Part shown: in pieces, positions 28,534-38,716 of the stretch
Position numbering within the stretch: position 1 is the stretch's first letter
Layout of the letters: the number at the start of each line of letters is the position of its first letter
Source of the DNA: Gammaproteobacteria bacterium
GTDB lineage: Bacteria > Pseudomonadota > Gammaproteobacteria > SZUA-229
NCBI GenBank assembly: GCA_026195895.1
Contig: JAPHRO010000036.1
Location: 1 to 64,000 of the forward strand
Reading direction: 5' to 3'
DNA length: 64,000 nucleotides
Made by a program: the position numbers and the translations under genes
Notes under the pieces: model-generated
The model's input: only the letters and a program-made list of their open reading frames with translations
Database searches by the model: none
Told to the model about the DNA's origin: nothing

Positions 28534-31398
28534 GTGCTAACAACTCAATCCATTTCCCCATGCGAACCTTTTCTGCAGACACTTGCCGAGCAAATCCTGC
28601 AGGCCAACCGTGAGCAGCTACCTGACTTAAGCCATATTCGGGTTTTTATTCCCAATGCGCTGGCAGCCCATCAGCTTAGACAGACCTTCACGCAACAGAC
28701 AGCTAGTGGCTTACTGGGGCCTTATATTGGCAGCATGCAACAATGGATTAGCGATAACATTCCACTACCGACAGGCGAACTGCAACAGATCAATGCCCAG
28801 GCAAGGCAATTACTGATACTGGAAGCCCTGCAGGAACACCCTGATTTATTTAATCCAAAAAATACCTGGCAAGTCTGTGATAGCCTGTTAAATCTATTTA
28901 GTGAACTGACACTCAATAATCATGCTTTGCTCAACAATTCACTGGATCAATGGAACATCCAGTTACAACAGGCTTATAAGTCCCACAATCAAGATCCAGC
29001 CGCTAACCAACTGGTTCATCTGAACCGCGAAGCCAAACTGGTATACCAGTTATGGCAAGCCTGGCAGGAACAAATGCAGGCATTAAAACTTACCGATTCG
29101 GATACCGCATATATTCAACGCCTGCACCTGCACCTGCAACAGCATACTATTCCGGCGGCTGACTGTTTTTATATTATTGGCCCGGAGCAACTCAATGCTG
29201 CTGAACTTAAATGGTGCGGCCAGATACAGTCTACCCATGAGGTGATATTTTTCACCCAGGGCACAGCACCCGAGACAGAAAATATAAAACAAATCGAAAG
29301 CACCAACCTAAATAGCTATAGTGTTTTTTTAAACCATGCATACAGTCAACAGCAATCACTAAAACAACGCAGTGCATTATTTTCAAAAACATTCGACAGC
29401 CACTCAATAAAGCTACCCTGCTGCTTACTGGCAGCACGTAGTGCCGAACAGGAAGCCCAGGCAGTAGAACTTCAGGTGCGCTTATGGCTACTGGAAAATA
29501 AAAAAAATATCGGCATTGTTTCTGAAGACAGAAAACTTGCGCGACGTGTGCGTGCTCTGCTGGAACGCTCAAACATTGTCATTCAGGATACTGCCGGCTG
29601 GTCACTATCAACCACCAGCGCGACTACCGTCATCGAACGCTGGCTGGAATGCATTGAGCAAGACTTTGCCTATCAGCCGCTGCTGGATTTATTAAAATCG
29701 CCGTTTTATTGTGATGACGAACACAGGGAACAACATTTATCGCAGGTTTTTCGTCTGCAGCAGGATATTATTATTCATGAGAATATTTCCAGTGATATCA
29801 ACCGTTATCAACAGGCCCTGACAGCAAGAAAAAAACGCCTGTCACACTGGTCACCACAGAGCTTTGAATTTATTAGCCAGTTATTAAATCAACTGGAACA
29901 GATATCGACACCATTGCGTAAGCTGCAGCTGGAAAATAAACCGGTTAGTCCAGAAATATATTTACAAACACTATGCCGCAGTCTTGAACAACTCAACATT
30001 GATCAGCGCCTGCAAAATGATATCGCCGGTCGGCGCATCCTTCAGGAACTCAACAATATGCGTCTTGGTCTTAAACAGGCCCAGCCTGAAATGACCTGGC
30101 AAGACTTTAGAAGCTGGCTCGGTAATACCCTGGAGCAGGAACAGTTTAAACCGCAAAATACGCCTGCGGTGGTTCAGCTAATCAACATGAAACAGGCGCA
30201 ATACTGTAATTTTGATGCCCTTATCATTACCAGCGCAAACAAGGACAGCCTGCCCGGCTATGCCAGTCAAAGTCCATTCTTCAATCAGGCAGTACGCCAG
30301 TCACTTGGTCTAAGCAGTTGGCCAGAAGAAAAAGCATACCGCTTTTATCGATTTAGAAACTTACTGGAAGCCGCACCTGAAGTGCTGATTACTTATAAAA
30401 CCGAACACAATGGCGAATGGTTGCAGGCTTCTCCCTGGGTCAGCTCACTATCAGATTTTGCCACTTTGGCACTGGCTACAGATTTGCATAATCACTCACT
30501 GCAACAACTCGTCACAGCCATCGACAGCAAAACCAATTGTGATATATCTACTAAACCAGCAATACCCCGGCAGGCAACACCTGTAGTAGCTCAGAAATTA
30601 ATACCTGCTGAATATTCAGCAAGCCGTTACCAGCGGCTCATCAATTGCCCTTATCAATTTTTTGCTGCGGATTGTCTATCACTGAAAGCCAGCGAAAAAA
30701 TTACTGAAGAATTATTAAAATCTGAATATGGCGAAAAAATTCATTTAATCCTGCATGCTTTTCATCAGCAGCTTAATGGTTTTCCCGCGCCGTTTAAACT
30801 CGAACTGACGACAGAAAACCGGGATTCGGCAATTGATCATTTGTTAAAACTATCTCGGCAAGTTTTTGAAAAAGATATCGAAGACAATGTTCAGCATCGC
30901 GGCTGGTTTGAGCGCTGGTCCGATACCGCCATTGCCTATATCGACTGGCAAATAAAAAGACAAAAACAGTGGCACATACATCAACTGGAACAACAATTGT
31001 CAGTTGATATTGACCCACAAACACAACTAAAAGGTCGACTGGATAGAATAGAAAAACAGCAGCATGCTTTTTCTGTGATCGATTACAAAACAGGCACGCC
31101 ACCCGCACAGAAAAATGTCAACCAGGGTGAAGACGTCCAGCTCGTTAGCTATGCCAAACTGTTAAACAATGTAAACGAAGTCGCTTATTTAAAACTGGAC
31201 AGGGGCGAAGTGAAAATCGCTGCCCATCTGGAAGATCAGCAGCTACATGAATTAAAACAGCTTAGCCTGCAACGACTGCAACAACTGATCAGCGATATTA
31301 AACAGGGGCATGCAGTAACATCATGGGGCGACGATGATAGCTGCAGTTACTGTGATATGCAGGGACTTTGTAGAAAGCAGATATGGGGCAGCCTGTAA
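28534..31398 (+). CDS. PD-(D/E)XK nuclease family protein, AddB-like probable DNA repair protein
   Basis: 954 aa; C-terminal LKGRLDRIEKQQHAFSVIDYKTG nuclease motif and Cys cluster CSYCDMQGLCRKQ. Confidence 0.82.
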   Translation: MLTTQSISPCEPFLQTLAEQILQANREQLPDLSHIRVFIPNALAAHQLRQTFTQQTASGLLGPYIGSMQQWISDNIPLPTGELQQINAQARQLLILEALQEHPDLFNPKNTWQVCDSLLNLFSELTLNNHALLNNSLDQWNIQLQQAYKSHNQDPAANQLVHLNREAKLVYQLWQAWQEQMQALKLTDSDTAYIQRLHLHLQQHTIPAADCFYIIGPEQLNAAELKWCGQIQSTHEVIFFTQGTAPETENIKQIESTNLNSYSVFLNHAYSQQQSLKQRSALFSKTFDSHSIKLPCCLLAARSAEQEAQAVELQVRLWLLENKKNIGIVSEDRKLARRVRALLERSNIVIQDTAGWSLSTTSATTVIERWLECIEQDFAYQPLLDLLKSPFYCDDEHREQHLSQVFRLQQDIIIHENISSDINRYQQALTARKKRLSHWSPQSFEFISQLLNQLEQISTPLRKLQLENKPVSPEIYLQTLCRSLEQLNIDQRLQNDIAGRRILQELNNMRLGLKQAQPEMTWQDFRSWLGNTLEQEQFKPQNTPAVVQLINMKQAQYCNFDALIITSANKDSLPGYASQSPFFNQAVRQSLGLSSWPEEKAYRFYRFRNLLEAAPEVLITYKTEHNGEWLQASPWVSSLSDFATLALATDLHNHSLQQLVTAIDSKTNCDISTKPAIPRQATPVVAQKLIPAEYSASRYQRLINCPYQFFAADCLSLKASEKITEELLKSEYGEKIHLILHAFHQQLNGFPAPFKLELTTENRDSAIDHLLKLSRQVFEKDIEDNVQHRGWFERWSDTAIAYIDWQIKRQKQWHIHQLEQQLSVDIDPQTQLKGRLDRIEKQQHAFSVIDYKTGTPPAQKNVNQGEDVQLVSYAKLLNNVNEVAYLKLDRGEVKIAAHLEDQQLHELKQLSLQRLQQLISDIKQGHAVTSWGDDDSCSYCDMQGLCRKQIWGSL

Positions 31399-31473
31399 TA
31401 ACCGGCTATAAATAACACATGGGCCGGCAGGGTAAGCATTAGCCACCCTGCCGCAAATTAAATATTCAAAAAG

Positions 31474-32565
31474 TTATCGAACCGCAAATACTTCACCTGA
31501 TATAGAACTAAAAATCACCTTGCCATCGGCCACAGTGGGTGAAGAATAAATTTTGTCATTGGCTTTGTATTTCCAACGCAAACTGCCTTTCTCAATATCC
31601 ATGGCATACAAATAGCCATCGGTACTGCCTATGTAAACGGTATCGGAAGCAATAACGGGCGAAGAAAAAATTGGTCCATCCGTTTTATATTCCCAGTTAC
31701 GTCCACCGGTTACTGCATTGTAGGCATAAATATAGGAATCACCACTGCCAAAGTAAACGGTATTGTCATACACCGCAGGAGAGGAAAATACTTTTCCAGC
31801 GGTTTTCTTTTTCCAGATTCTTTGTCCTGTATCCACATTCACAGCACGCATGTATTTATCATCGCTACCAAAAAATACTTGCTTACCTGAAATACTGGGT
31901 GATGAGTACATGCGAAAACGGGTTGGAAACTTCCATTGCTCCTGCCCTGATTTTTTATTTACGGCGCGTAAATACCCCCCCATGGTGGCTATATAGACAT
32001 TGTCCTGATATACTGCAGGTGAGGTATACACAGCGTTTTTAGCATCAAAATGCCATTTCTCGTGGCCACTTCTGGCATCGACTGCATATAGATGTTTATC
32101 GGCACTACCAAAATAAACCACGCCATTTTCTATAACCGGGGCTGAGTAAACATTGCCTTCGGTTCTAAATTTCCATTTCAACTCATGGCTATCCACATCA
32201 ACAGCATACAGATAATGATCGGCGCTACCGATATATACCGTATTACCATCAATCGCCACCGCAGCTTCAACATCACCACCGGTTTTAAATTTCCATTTCA
32301 TATGGCCTTTGTTCAGATCAAGCGCATACATATAACCATCTTTGCAGCCAATGTACACGGTATCCCCGGCCACCACGGGAGATGAATGTACTTTGTCCGG
32401 CGCGGCAAATTTCCACACCAGACGATTAAGCGTGGTGGGTCCAGAAGACTTTGCAACACCACTGTGAACAGGATCTTCCCTGTACATTCCACTGCCACCA
32501 CCACATGCAGATAACACAGCCGTCGCGGCTAGAACAGTAGAAAGCATCACACCCTTAATCATCAT
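31474..32565 (-). CDS. PQQ-binding-like beta-propeller repeat lipoprotein
   Basis: Lipobox LSACGGGS; ~40-aa repeats (HSSPVVAGDTVYIGCKDGYMYALDLNKGHMKWKFKTGG). Confidence 0.9.
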   Translation of the reverse strand: MMIKGVMLSTVLAATAVLSACGGGSGMYREDPVHSGVAKSSGPTTLNRLVWKFAAPDKVHSSPVVAGDTVYIGCKDGYMYALDLNKGHMKWKFKTGGDVEAAVAIDGNTVYIGSADHYLYAVDVDSHELKWKFRTEGNVYSAPVIENGVVYFGSADKHLYAVDARSGHEKWHFDAKNAVYTSPAVYQDNVYIATMGGYLRAVNKKSGQEQWKFPTRFRMYSSPSISGKQVFFGSDDKYMRAVNVDTGQRIWKKKTAGKVFSSPAVYDNTVYFGSGDSYIYAYNAVTGGRNWEYKTDGPIFSSPVIASDTVYIGSTDGYLYAMDIEKGSLRWKYKANDKIYSSPTVADGKVIFSSISGEVFAVR

Positions 32566-32666
32566 TTATCTCCCATTTAAAACTAAACTAATAAGCACAT
32601 TGGCTAACGAGGCTAGCCAAAAACTATCCAAATTTCAACGATATAAAATTTCTCTCACCAATATCA

Positions 32667-33722
32667 TCAACGACAGCTCGATGCATTGCACAATAATTCA
32701 TAGGCAATGGTGTCGGCACATTTTGCCACCCTGTCAACGGTCAGCTCCGGCCCCCACATCACCACTTCATCGCCGCAGCGTGGACGGTCAATATTACGCA
32801 AATCGATCGCCACCGAGTCCATGGATACGCGACCTAACAACTGAGTTTCACGGCCGTTGATCCAGACCGGCGTACCCGTACCTGCATGGCGCGGATAACC
32901 ATCGCCATAACCTACACCAACAATCCCCACCGGCATATCTTCCGGGCATGCCCAGAGATCACCATAACCGATGGTAGCGCCTTTGCGTAGTAGATTTATC
33001 GCCAGCAGATCTGCTGTCAATTGCATCACCGGTTGCAGGCCTAACTCTGCCGCTGTTTTATTGGCAAATGGTGATGCACCATACAACATGATGCCGGGTC
33101 TGACCCAATCCCCCTGAATATCGGAAAACGCAATCAAACCTGCCGAGTTGGCCAGACTGGTTTCGGCATTGAACTGGCTGGCCAGTTGCTGGAAACACGC
33201 TATTTGTTGTTGATTAGCCGGATGTTCCGGTTCATCCGCATTGGCAAAATGACTCATCAGCCCCAGTTCATTAATAACCGGCGCCTGCTGTAATCGGTGC
33301 CAGGCCGGTTCCGCTTCCGTTTGCTGAATACCCAGCCGGCCCATGCCGCTATTGATTTTCAACCAGACCGAGAGTTGCCCCGCAGTTAACTGCTCAATCA
33401 GCTCAATTTGCCATAACTGGTGCACGGCGGGGCGGATTTTATGCTCCAGCATCAGCTGCAGTTGCTGCTGGTTTTGAAAGCCCTGAAACACGGTAATCGG
33501 ATGGTTGATGCCGGCTTCGCGTAAGGCCATTGCCTCACCGAATTGCGCGACCGCAAAAGCGTCCGCCTGTTGCAGGCATTGGGCAACCTGGATCATGCCA
33601 TGACCATAGGCATCCGCCTTGATCACTGGCATCACCCGGCTGCTGGGAGCTAGTTGCTTTACCCGTTGAAAGTTGTGCTGTAACGCGCTGAGGTCAATAC
33701 TGGCCCGGGCATTACGGATCAT
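32667..33722 (-). CDS. alr: Alanine racemase
   Basis: RNARASIDLSALQHNFQRVK, VIKADAYGHGM, GYGDGYPRHAG. Confidence 0.95.
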   Translation of the reverse strand: MIRNARASIDLSALQHNFQRVKQLAPSSRVMPVIKADAYGHGMIQVAQCLQQADAFAVAQFGEAMALREAGINHPITVFQGFQNQQQLQLMLEHKIRPAVHQLWQIELIEQLTAGQLSVWLKINSGMGRLGIQQTEAEPAWHRLQQAPVINELGLMSHFANADEPEHPANQQQIACFQQLASQFNAETSLANSAGLIAFSDIQGDWVRPGIMLYGASPFANKTAAELGLQPVMQLTADLLAINLLRKGATIGYGDLWACPEDMPVGIVGVGYGDGYPRHAGTGTPVWINGRETQLLGRVSMDSVAIDLRNIDRPRCGDEVVMWGPELTVDRVAKCADTIAYELLCNASSCR

Positions 33723-35128
33723 TCGAAACCTTCATAGGAAGCCATTTCTGGCGCAAAATTCTCAAACTTGGTGTATTTACCCAGGAAGGTCAGACGCGTC
33801 GTGCCAATAGGGCCGTTACGCTGTTTGCCGATGATGATTTCCGCCGTGCCCTTATCCGGGCTGTCTTCGTTATATACTTCATCGCGGTAGATAAACACGA
33901 TCAAATCCGCATCCTGCTCGATCGCACCGGACTCACGCAAATCTGACATTACCGGGCGTTTGTTGGGGCGTTGCTCCAGACTACGGTTTAGCTGCGACAG
34001 TGCGATAACCGGGAGTTCCAGTTCCTTGGCCAGCGCTTTCAGACTACGGGATATTTCTGAGATTTCGGTAGCACGGTTTTCCGAAGCACCGGCGATTTGC
34101 ATCAACTGCAGATAGTCGATCACGATCAGGCCCAGACCATGTTCGCGTTTTAATCGGCGGGCACGGGCGCGTAAATCGGTGGGTGACAGGGCTGGCGTAT
34201 CATCAACAAAAATCCTCGCCTCGGATAAAATGGATACCGCCGAAGTAATACGTGGCCAGTCGTCATCGTTCAACTGCCCGGTTCTTAGCCGATGCTGATC
34301 AATCCGTCCCAGCGACGAAATCATACGCATGGCCAGTGACTCCGCCGGCATTTCCATACTGAATACGGCCACCGGCACCTGGGCACCAATGGCGGCATTT
34401 TCAGCAATATTCATGGCAAAGGTGGTTTTACCCATGGAAGGACGCCCGGCCACGATCACCATGTCACCTTTCTGCAAGCCGGTGGTCATATCGTCAAAAC
34501 CGGAGAACCCCGTGGTCACCCCGGTGACATGACCTTCCTGCTCGAATAGATAATCAATGGTCTCGACGGTTTTGGTCAGCAGGGGCTTCATACTGATAAA
34601 GCCATTACTGGTGCGTGCGCCCTGCTCGGCTATTTTGTAAACATTGCGTTCAGCCTCATCCAGCAGCGCCTTGCTGTCCCGGCCCTCTGGATTGTAGGCA
34701 CTACCGGCGATGTCGGTACCAATTTCGATAAGCTGGCGCAGCACCGATTTTTCCCGCACGATATCGGCGTAAGCACGAATATTCGCCGCCGTGGGTGTCT
34801 CTTTCGCCAGCCGCCCAAGATAAACCAGACCACCGGCATCATTCAGCTCGTGAGTCTTGCTCAACTCATCGGACAGGGTCACCACATCGAAGGGTTTTTC
34901 ATTGGCTTCAAGATTGGCAATAGACCGGAAAATCAGCCGATGATCCTTACGATAAAAATCATCTTCGGTAACCCGATCGGCAATCTGTTCCCAGGCGCGT
35001 TGATCCAGCATCAGGCCGCCCAGCACAGCCTGCTCAGCCTCAATAGAATGGGGCGGAATTTTCATATCGGCTACAGATTCGGATACCTGATAGTCGTCGC
35101 TGGACTGGTATAAAAATGATTCGGGCAT
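33719..35128 (-). CDS. dnaB: Replicative DNA helicase
   Basis: PPHSIEAEQAVLGGLMLD, VAGRPSMGKTTFAMNIAENA, LIVIDYLQLM. Confidence 0.97.
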   Translation of the reverse strand: MPESFLYQSSDDYQVSESVADMKIPPHSIEAEQAVLGGLMLDQRAWEQIADRVTEDDFYRKDHRLIFRSIANLEANEKPFDVVTLSDELSKTHELNDAGGLVYLGRLAKETPTAANIRAYADIVREKSVLRQLIEIGTDIAGSAYNPEGRDSKALLDEAERNVYKIAEQGARTSNGFISMKPLLTKTVETIDYLFEQEGHVTGVTTGFSGFDDMTTGLQKGDMVIVAGRPSMGKTTFAMNIAENAAIGAQVPVAVFSMEMPAESLAMRMISSLGRIDQHRLRTGQLNDDDWPRITSAVSILSEARIFVDDTPALSPTDLRARARRLKREHGLGLIVIDYLQLMQIAGASENRATEISEISRSLKALAKELELPVIALSQLNRSLEQRPNKRPVMSDLRESGAIEQDADLIVFIYRDEVYNEDSPDKGTAEIIIGKQRNGPIGTTRLTFLGKYTKFENFAPEMASYEGFE

Positions 35129-35247
35129 AAACAGGAATTGCTACAGTATTTTGGTCGTTTAGATTGCCATTGTCGCCCAAAGACTGCAACGATAAATCTA
35201 AACATTTTTTATCGCAGTGAATTTTGAACGAAAAAAATAAACCCATA

Positions 35248-35293
35248 AAAAAACGCGCAGCACCGTGGGGCTGGCCCAACGATGCTGCGCGTT
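35248..35293 (-). terminator. Intrinsic terminator downstream of rplI
   Basis: AACGCGCAGCA/TGCTGCGCGTT stem with A-run on the left (U-tract for minus strand) and T-run on the right. Confidence 0.8.
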
Positions 35294-35316
35294 TTTAAAG
35301 AATCAGTTTATTAAAC

Positions 35317-35766
35317 TTATTCTTCGGCGATAACGGTTAATTTAACAACCGCATCGACATCTGCATGTAAATGCAGATCGATGTCATATTCGCCAGCAAC
35401 ACGAATCGCGCCTTCGGGCATACGGACTTCTTTCTTCTCAATCGCAACACCAGCGGCCGTAATTGCATCAGCCACATCAGCATTGCCCACAGAACCAAAC
35501 AATTTGCCTTCGGTACCCGCTTTAGAAGTGACGCTCACTTCCAGACCGTCCAGTCTGACTTTGCGTGCTTCAGCTTCCGCCAGCACTTCAGCGGCTTTGG
35601 CTTCCAGTTCTGCACGACGTGTTTCCAGTTCTTTAATGTTATCCGCAGAAGCAACTTTTGCCTTGCCCTGAGGTAACAGGAAGTTACGTGCGTAACCCGG
35701 TTTAACACTTACCACATCACCCAATGTACCCAGGCGATCAATTTTCTCTAATAAAATGACATCCAT
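35317..35766 (-). CDS. rplI: 50S ribosomal protein L9
   Basis: [36 protein letters not shown]. Confidence 0.97.
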   Translation of the reverse strand: MDVILLEKIDRLGTLGDVVSVKPGYARNFLLPQGKAKVASADNIKELETRRAELEAKAAEVLAEAEARKVRLDGLEVSVTSKAGTEGKLFGSVGNADVADAITAAGVAIEKKEVRMPEGAIRVAGEYDIDLHLHADVDAVVKLTVIAEE

Positions 35767-35790
35767 CTTTAATGCCTCTTCTCTAAAATT

Positions 35791-36696
35791 TCAATTCGTT
35801 GTCAGACGCCGTCTAAAATCAATCCAGGCATCCGTTAATCCCAATACCGCTAATGGCAAAACCACCAGATGCGGTAACATAAAAATCATCACATACAGCC
35901 CAAACAGCCAGCCTCGGTTGATGTTTTTAGCATCGGCTATGCTGTGGACAATCGCAACACCCTGCACCAGATAAGCGCTTAGCACCACCAGTGCCAGCAT
36001 GGTAGCCAGGGCGGAACTGGCCAGCGCGGCGACCAGCATTAATGCAGCACCAGTCCCCGCCAGTATTCTACCCAGCCTTAAGCTATTAAACTCACTGGCC
36101 AGACCGCCGGGGTTGTATAAAGCTGCCTGCCACCAACGGCCGAGTATCAGGCTTAAAATACAGCCCATCATCATGCCTGCTGCCAGCAGACCTGGCATCA
36201 GCGGCAATACGATGTTGATAGCATCGTTCAGTTCCTGTTTTGCCGTTTCCGACTGTTGCTGCTCAACCACCGGCCCGATCATTTCACTGAAATCAGCGGC
36301 CAGTTCCGTATGTAACTGCGGAAACACCCACTGCAATAGCAGTACTAAAAGTACCCCCAGCCCTATAATTAGCTGTACAGCCAAACTCAGGGAAACAGTT
36401 TGTCGCAGTGTTACAGCAGCCAGCCATACCGGCATCCATAACAACAGCACTACGCCAGAAACCAGTATCACCAGCGGTACTCCACCGGCAATCCAGCCAA
36501 GGCCGATGGCGGCAGCGCAGGCAATGGCCATCACCTGCATACCTTTCTGTGGCCCCAGGTGTAGTACCACCAGGGCAATCACACCCCCGGAAATCCAGGC
36601 TACCGGTGGCAACAGGGCAGCCAGTATGGCGGCTACTGCTGCCACCATAATCGCCTGGCCTGGACCGGCCATAATAAATCTGGCCAGGCTAATCAT
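35791..36696 (-). CDS. DUF2232-type multi-TM membrane protein
   Basis: 301 aa multi-TM ORF between rpsR and rplI, the usual position of this family. Confidence 0.75.
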   Translation of the reverse strand: MISLARFIMAGPGQAIMVAAVAAILAALLPPVAWISGGVIALVVLHLGPQKGMQVMAIACAAAIGLGWIAGGVPLVILVSGVVLLLWMPVWLAAVTLRQTVSLSLAVQLIIGLGVLLVLLLQWVFPQLHTELAADFSEMIGPVVEQQQSETAKQELNDAINIVLPLMPGLLAAGMMMGCILSLILGRWWQAALYNPGGLASEFNSLRLGRILAGTGAALMLVAALASSALATMLALVVLSAYLVQGVAIVHSIADAKNINRGWLFGLYVMIFMLPHLVVLPLAVLGLTDAWIDFRRRLTTN

Positions 36697-36721
36697 AATT
36701 TATTGCTTTTCAATAAATTTT

Positions 36722-36844
36722 GTTAACTGAACAGATTGTCCCTGTAAGATTCCAGTGCAAGGCGAAAAATGTGAGTTTACAAATGTAAATGTCCATTTTT
36801 TAACGCAGCCCTGGGATCTTACAGGGGTGAGCTGATCGGTTAAC
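36722..36844. repeat. 123-bp imperfect inverted-repeat (MITE-like) element
   Basis: Arms GTTAACTGAACAGATTGTCCCTGTAAGATTCCAG / CTGGGATCTTACAGGGGTGAGCTGATCGGTTAAC, inner 15/16 match, further internal pairing AAAAATG..TTTACA/TGTAAA..CATTTTT. Confidence 0.75.
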
Positions 36845-36852
36845 ACCATTTC

Positions 36853-37074
36853 TTAGTGGCGATCAGTATATGGCAGCAATGCCAGGTAACGGGCACGTTT
36901 TACTGCAGTAGTAAGCTGACGCTGGTATTTGGCTTTAGTACCAGTAATACGTGCAGGTACTAATTTGCCTGATTCGCTGACGTAGTTTTTCAGCAGGTTA
37001 AGATCTTTGTAGTCACACTCTGTAATACCTTCAGCAGTGAAACGACAGAATTTTTTACGACGAAAATATGCCAT
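36853..37074 (-). CDS. rpsR: 30S ribosomal protein S18
   Basis: [54 protein letters not shown]. Confidence 0.97.
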   Translation of the reverse strand: MAYFRRKKFCRFTAEGITECDYKDLNLLKNYVSESGKLVPARITGTKAKYQRQLTTAVKRARYLALLPYTDRH

Positions 37075-37099
37075 GTTCTTTGTCTCCAGTTATCAGTAA

Positions 37100-37495
37100 T
37101 TATTCAGCCGCGTCTGCAGATGCTTCTTTAGTCTCTGCAGGTGCTTCTTCAGTTTTACGTGGCTTCTCTTTTTCCTCATTTTCCTTGGCTAAAGGAGAAG
37201 GCTCGGTAATGGCTGCTTTACATTTGATAACCATGTTGCGCAGAACCGCATCGTTGAAACGGAAAGATGATTCCAGCTCATCCATTTCTTCACGACCACA
37301 CTCAACGTTCATCAGAACATAATGGGCTTTGTGGATTTTGTTAATAGGGTAAGCCAGCTGGCGGCGACCCCAGTCTTCCAGACGGTGAATCTGGCCACCA
37401 TTGGATTCGATAATGCCACGATAACGCTCGATCATGGCAGGAACCTGCTCGCTCTGGTCAGGATGAACCAGAAATACAATTTCGTAATGACGCAT
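37100..37495 (-). CDS. rpsF: 30S ribosomal protein S6
   Basis: [25 protein letters not shown]...[22 protein letters not shown]. Confidence 0.97.
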   Translation of the reverse strand: MRHYEIVFLVHPDQSEQVPAMIERYRGIIESNGGQIHRLEDWGRRQLAYPINKIHKAHYVLMNVECGREEMDELESSFRFNDAVLRNMVIKCKAAITEPSPLAKENEEKEKPRKTEEAPAETKEASADAAE

Positions 37496-37501
37496 AAAAT
37501 A

Positions 37502-37562
37502 CGCTCCCTACGGTTAATGCCCCCCACATAGCGATGCAGTGGAGCAAGGAGTTAATGGAGCG
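37502..37562 (-). promoter_or_regulatory. Candidate S6:S18 autoregulatory leader hairpin upstream of rpsF
   Basis: Minus-strand CGCTCC...GGAGCG stem enclosing ~49 nt with ACCG element 5' of the closing strand, directly before the rpsF start. Confidence 0.4.
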
Positions 37563-37625
37563 CGAATTTTACAGAGGAAAGCCCGTCAGAACAAGCCTTT
37601 ATCTGGTTTAAAGCCGATTTAGCGC

Positions 37626-38579
37626 TTATTTGGCCTGCATTTGCTGACCCATCATGGCATGGTCGTCCTGCAACAAACGATTCCATTCCGCTGGAATGAC
37701 ATACCTTAAGAATCGATCAAACTGATAATCGGGATAATGCTGCACAATTTTTGCCCTGATATCTTTTTTATCCTGATCGCCAATCTCGCCACCGCCATAG
37801 AATTCTGCGACGGTTCTCTGCACAAATCGTAGATAATTTTCCTGCCGATCAAGCAAAGCCGCTCCCCCCATAGCATGACCGCGCCCCGGATGTATCACCC
37901 TGGGATGCACAAATTTGCGTATTTCCTCGAGGCGCTCAAGCCAGCGAGCCAAATCACCACCCGGCCAACTATGGGATTTGTTCGCGACCAGATCACCGGT
38001 AAACAGATGGCCATCAAGTTCGATTAAAACATGGGCATCACTCATGGCAGCACGCACCACATAGGCCTTCATGCTCAAACCCGCGGCTTTAAACACCGCC
38101 GTGTCTTGCCACAAAGCGGTGGGTAAGACCAGTGCATCTGGGTAATCTGGCTGCAGGCGCTGGGAAAAAACCGGCCAGGTTTTATTATGTGCCGCCGGAA
38201 TAGCGTCCACCACGGATTGCGAACTCACTACCTGTATGCCGCGTTTTGTTAAGGCCTGTGCGCCATTAAACTGATCGGGTGTTGGGTGTAGCACGATCGC
38301 CATCACCACTTTTTTACCTGTATAACTTTCGGCAATATCGACTGCTTCCAGTGCGGCTGACGGCAAGAATTGAGTGCCAATTAATACGACACCCTCAGGG
38401 CCCTCAATCCAGAAACTATTGGTGCTGTAGCCCTTTAAAGGGGCCGTGTATTGTCCGATATGGTAATCATTGCTAAAACTGGCGGATGCTGAATTATGCC
38501 TGGCATCACCTGGCGCCTGCTCAGAACAGGCGCTGACTAAAAACAATAGAAAAATTAACAAATGTCGCAGTTTGATCAT
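37626..38579 (-). CDS. Metallo-beta-lactamase-fold lipoprotein
   Basis: Lipobox LVSACSEQ; MBL-like LFTGDLVANKSH and HPGRGHAMGG. Confidence 0.7.
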   Translation of the reverse strand: MIKLRHLLIFLLFLVSACSEQAPGDARHNSASASFSNDYHIGQYTAPLKGYSTNSFWIEGPEGVVLIGTQFLPSAALEAVDIAESYTGKKVVMAIVLHPTPDQFNGAQALTKRGIQVVSSQSVVDAIPAAHNKTWPVFSQRLQPDYPDALVLPTALWQDTAVFKAAGLSMKAYVVRAAMSDAHVLIELDGHLFTGDLVANKSHSWPGGDLARWLERLEEIRKFVHPRVIHPGRGHAMGGAALLDRQENYLRFVQRTVAEFYGGGEIGDQDKKDIRAKIVQHYPDYQFDRFLRYVIPAEWNRLLQDDHAMMGQQMQAK

Positions 38580-38716
38580 CTACAGATTCCTGTCTACTCG
38601 GTGACGTGTGAATATAATGGATCACTCTGCCGTTAACAAATGCATCTGCTATTATCAGTTAAGCCTTGTAAAAAAATAATATCAAGCCATTAATATTACC
38701 AGCGCATACCCTGACT

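Noticed and set aside
36722-36844. Integron attC site
   Set aside because: Ends carry GTTAAC in the wrong orientation for RYYYAAC...GTTRRRY and no integrase or cassette array is nearby.
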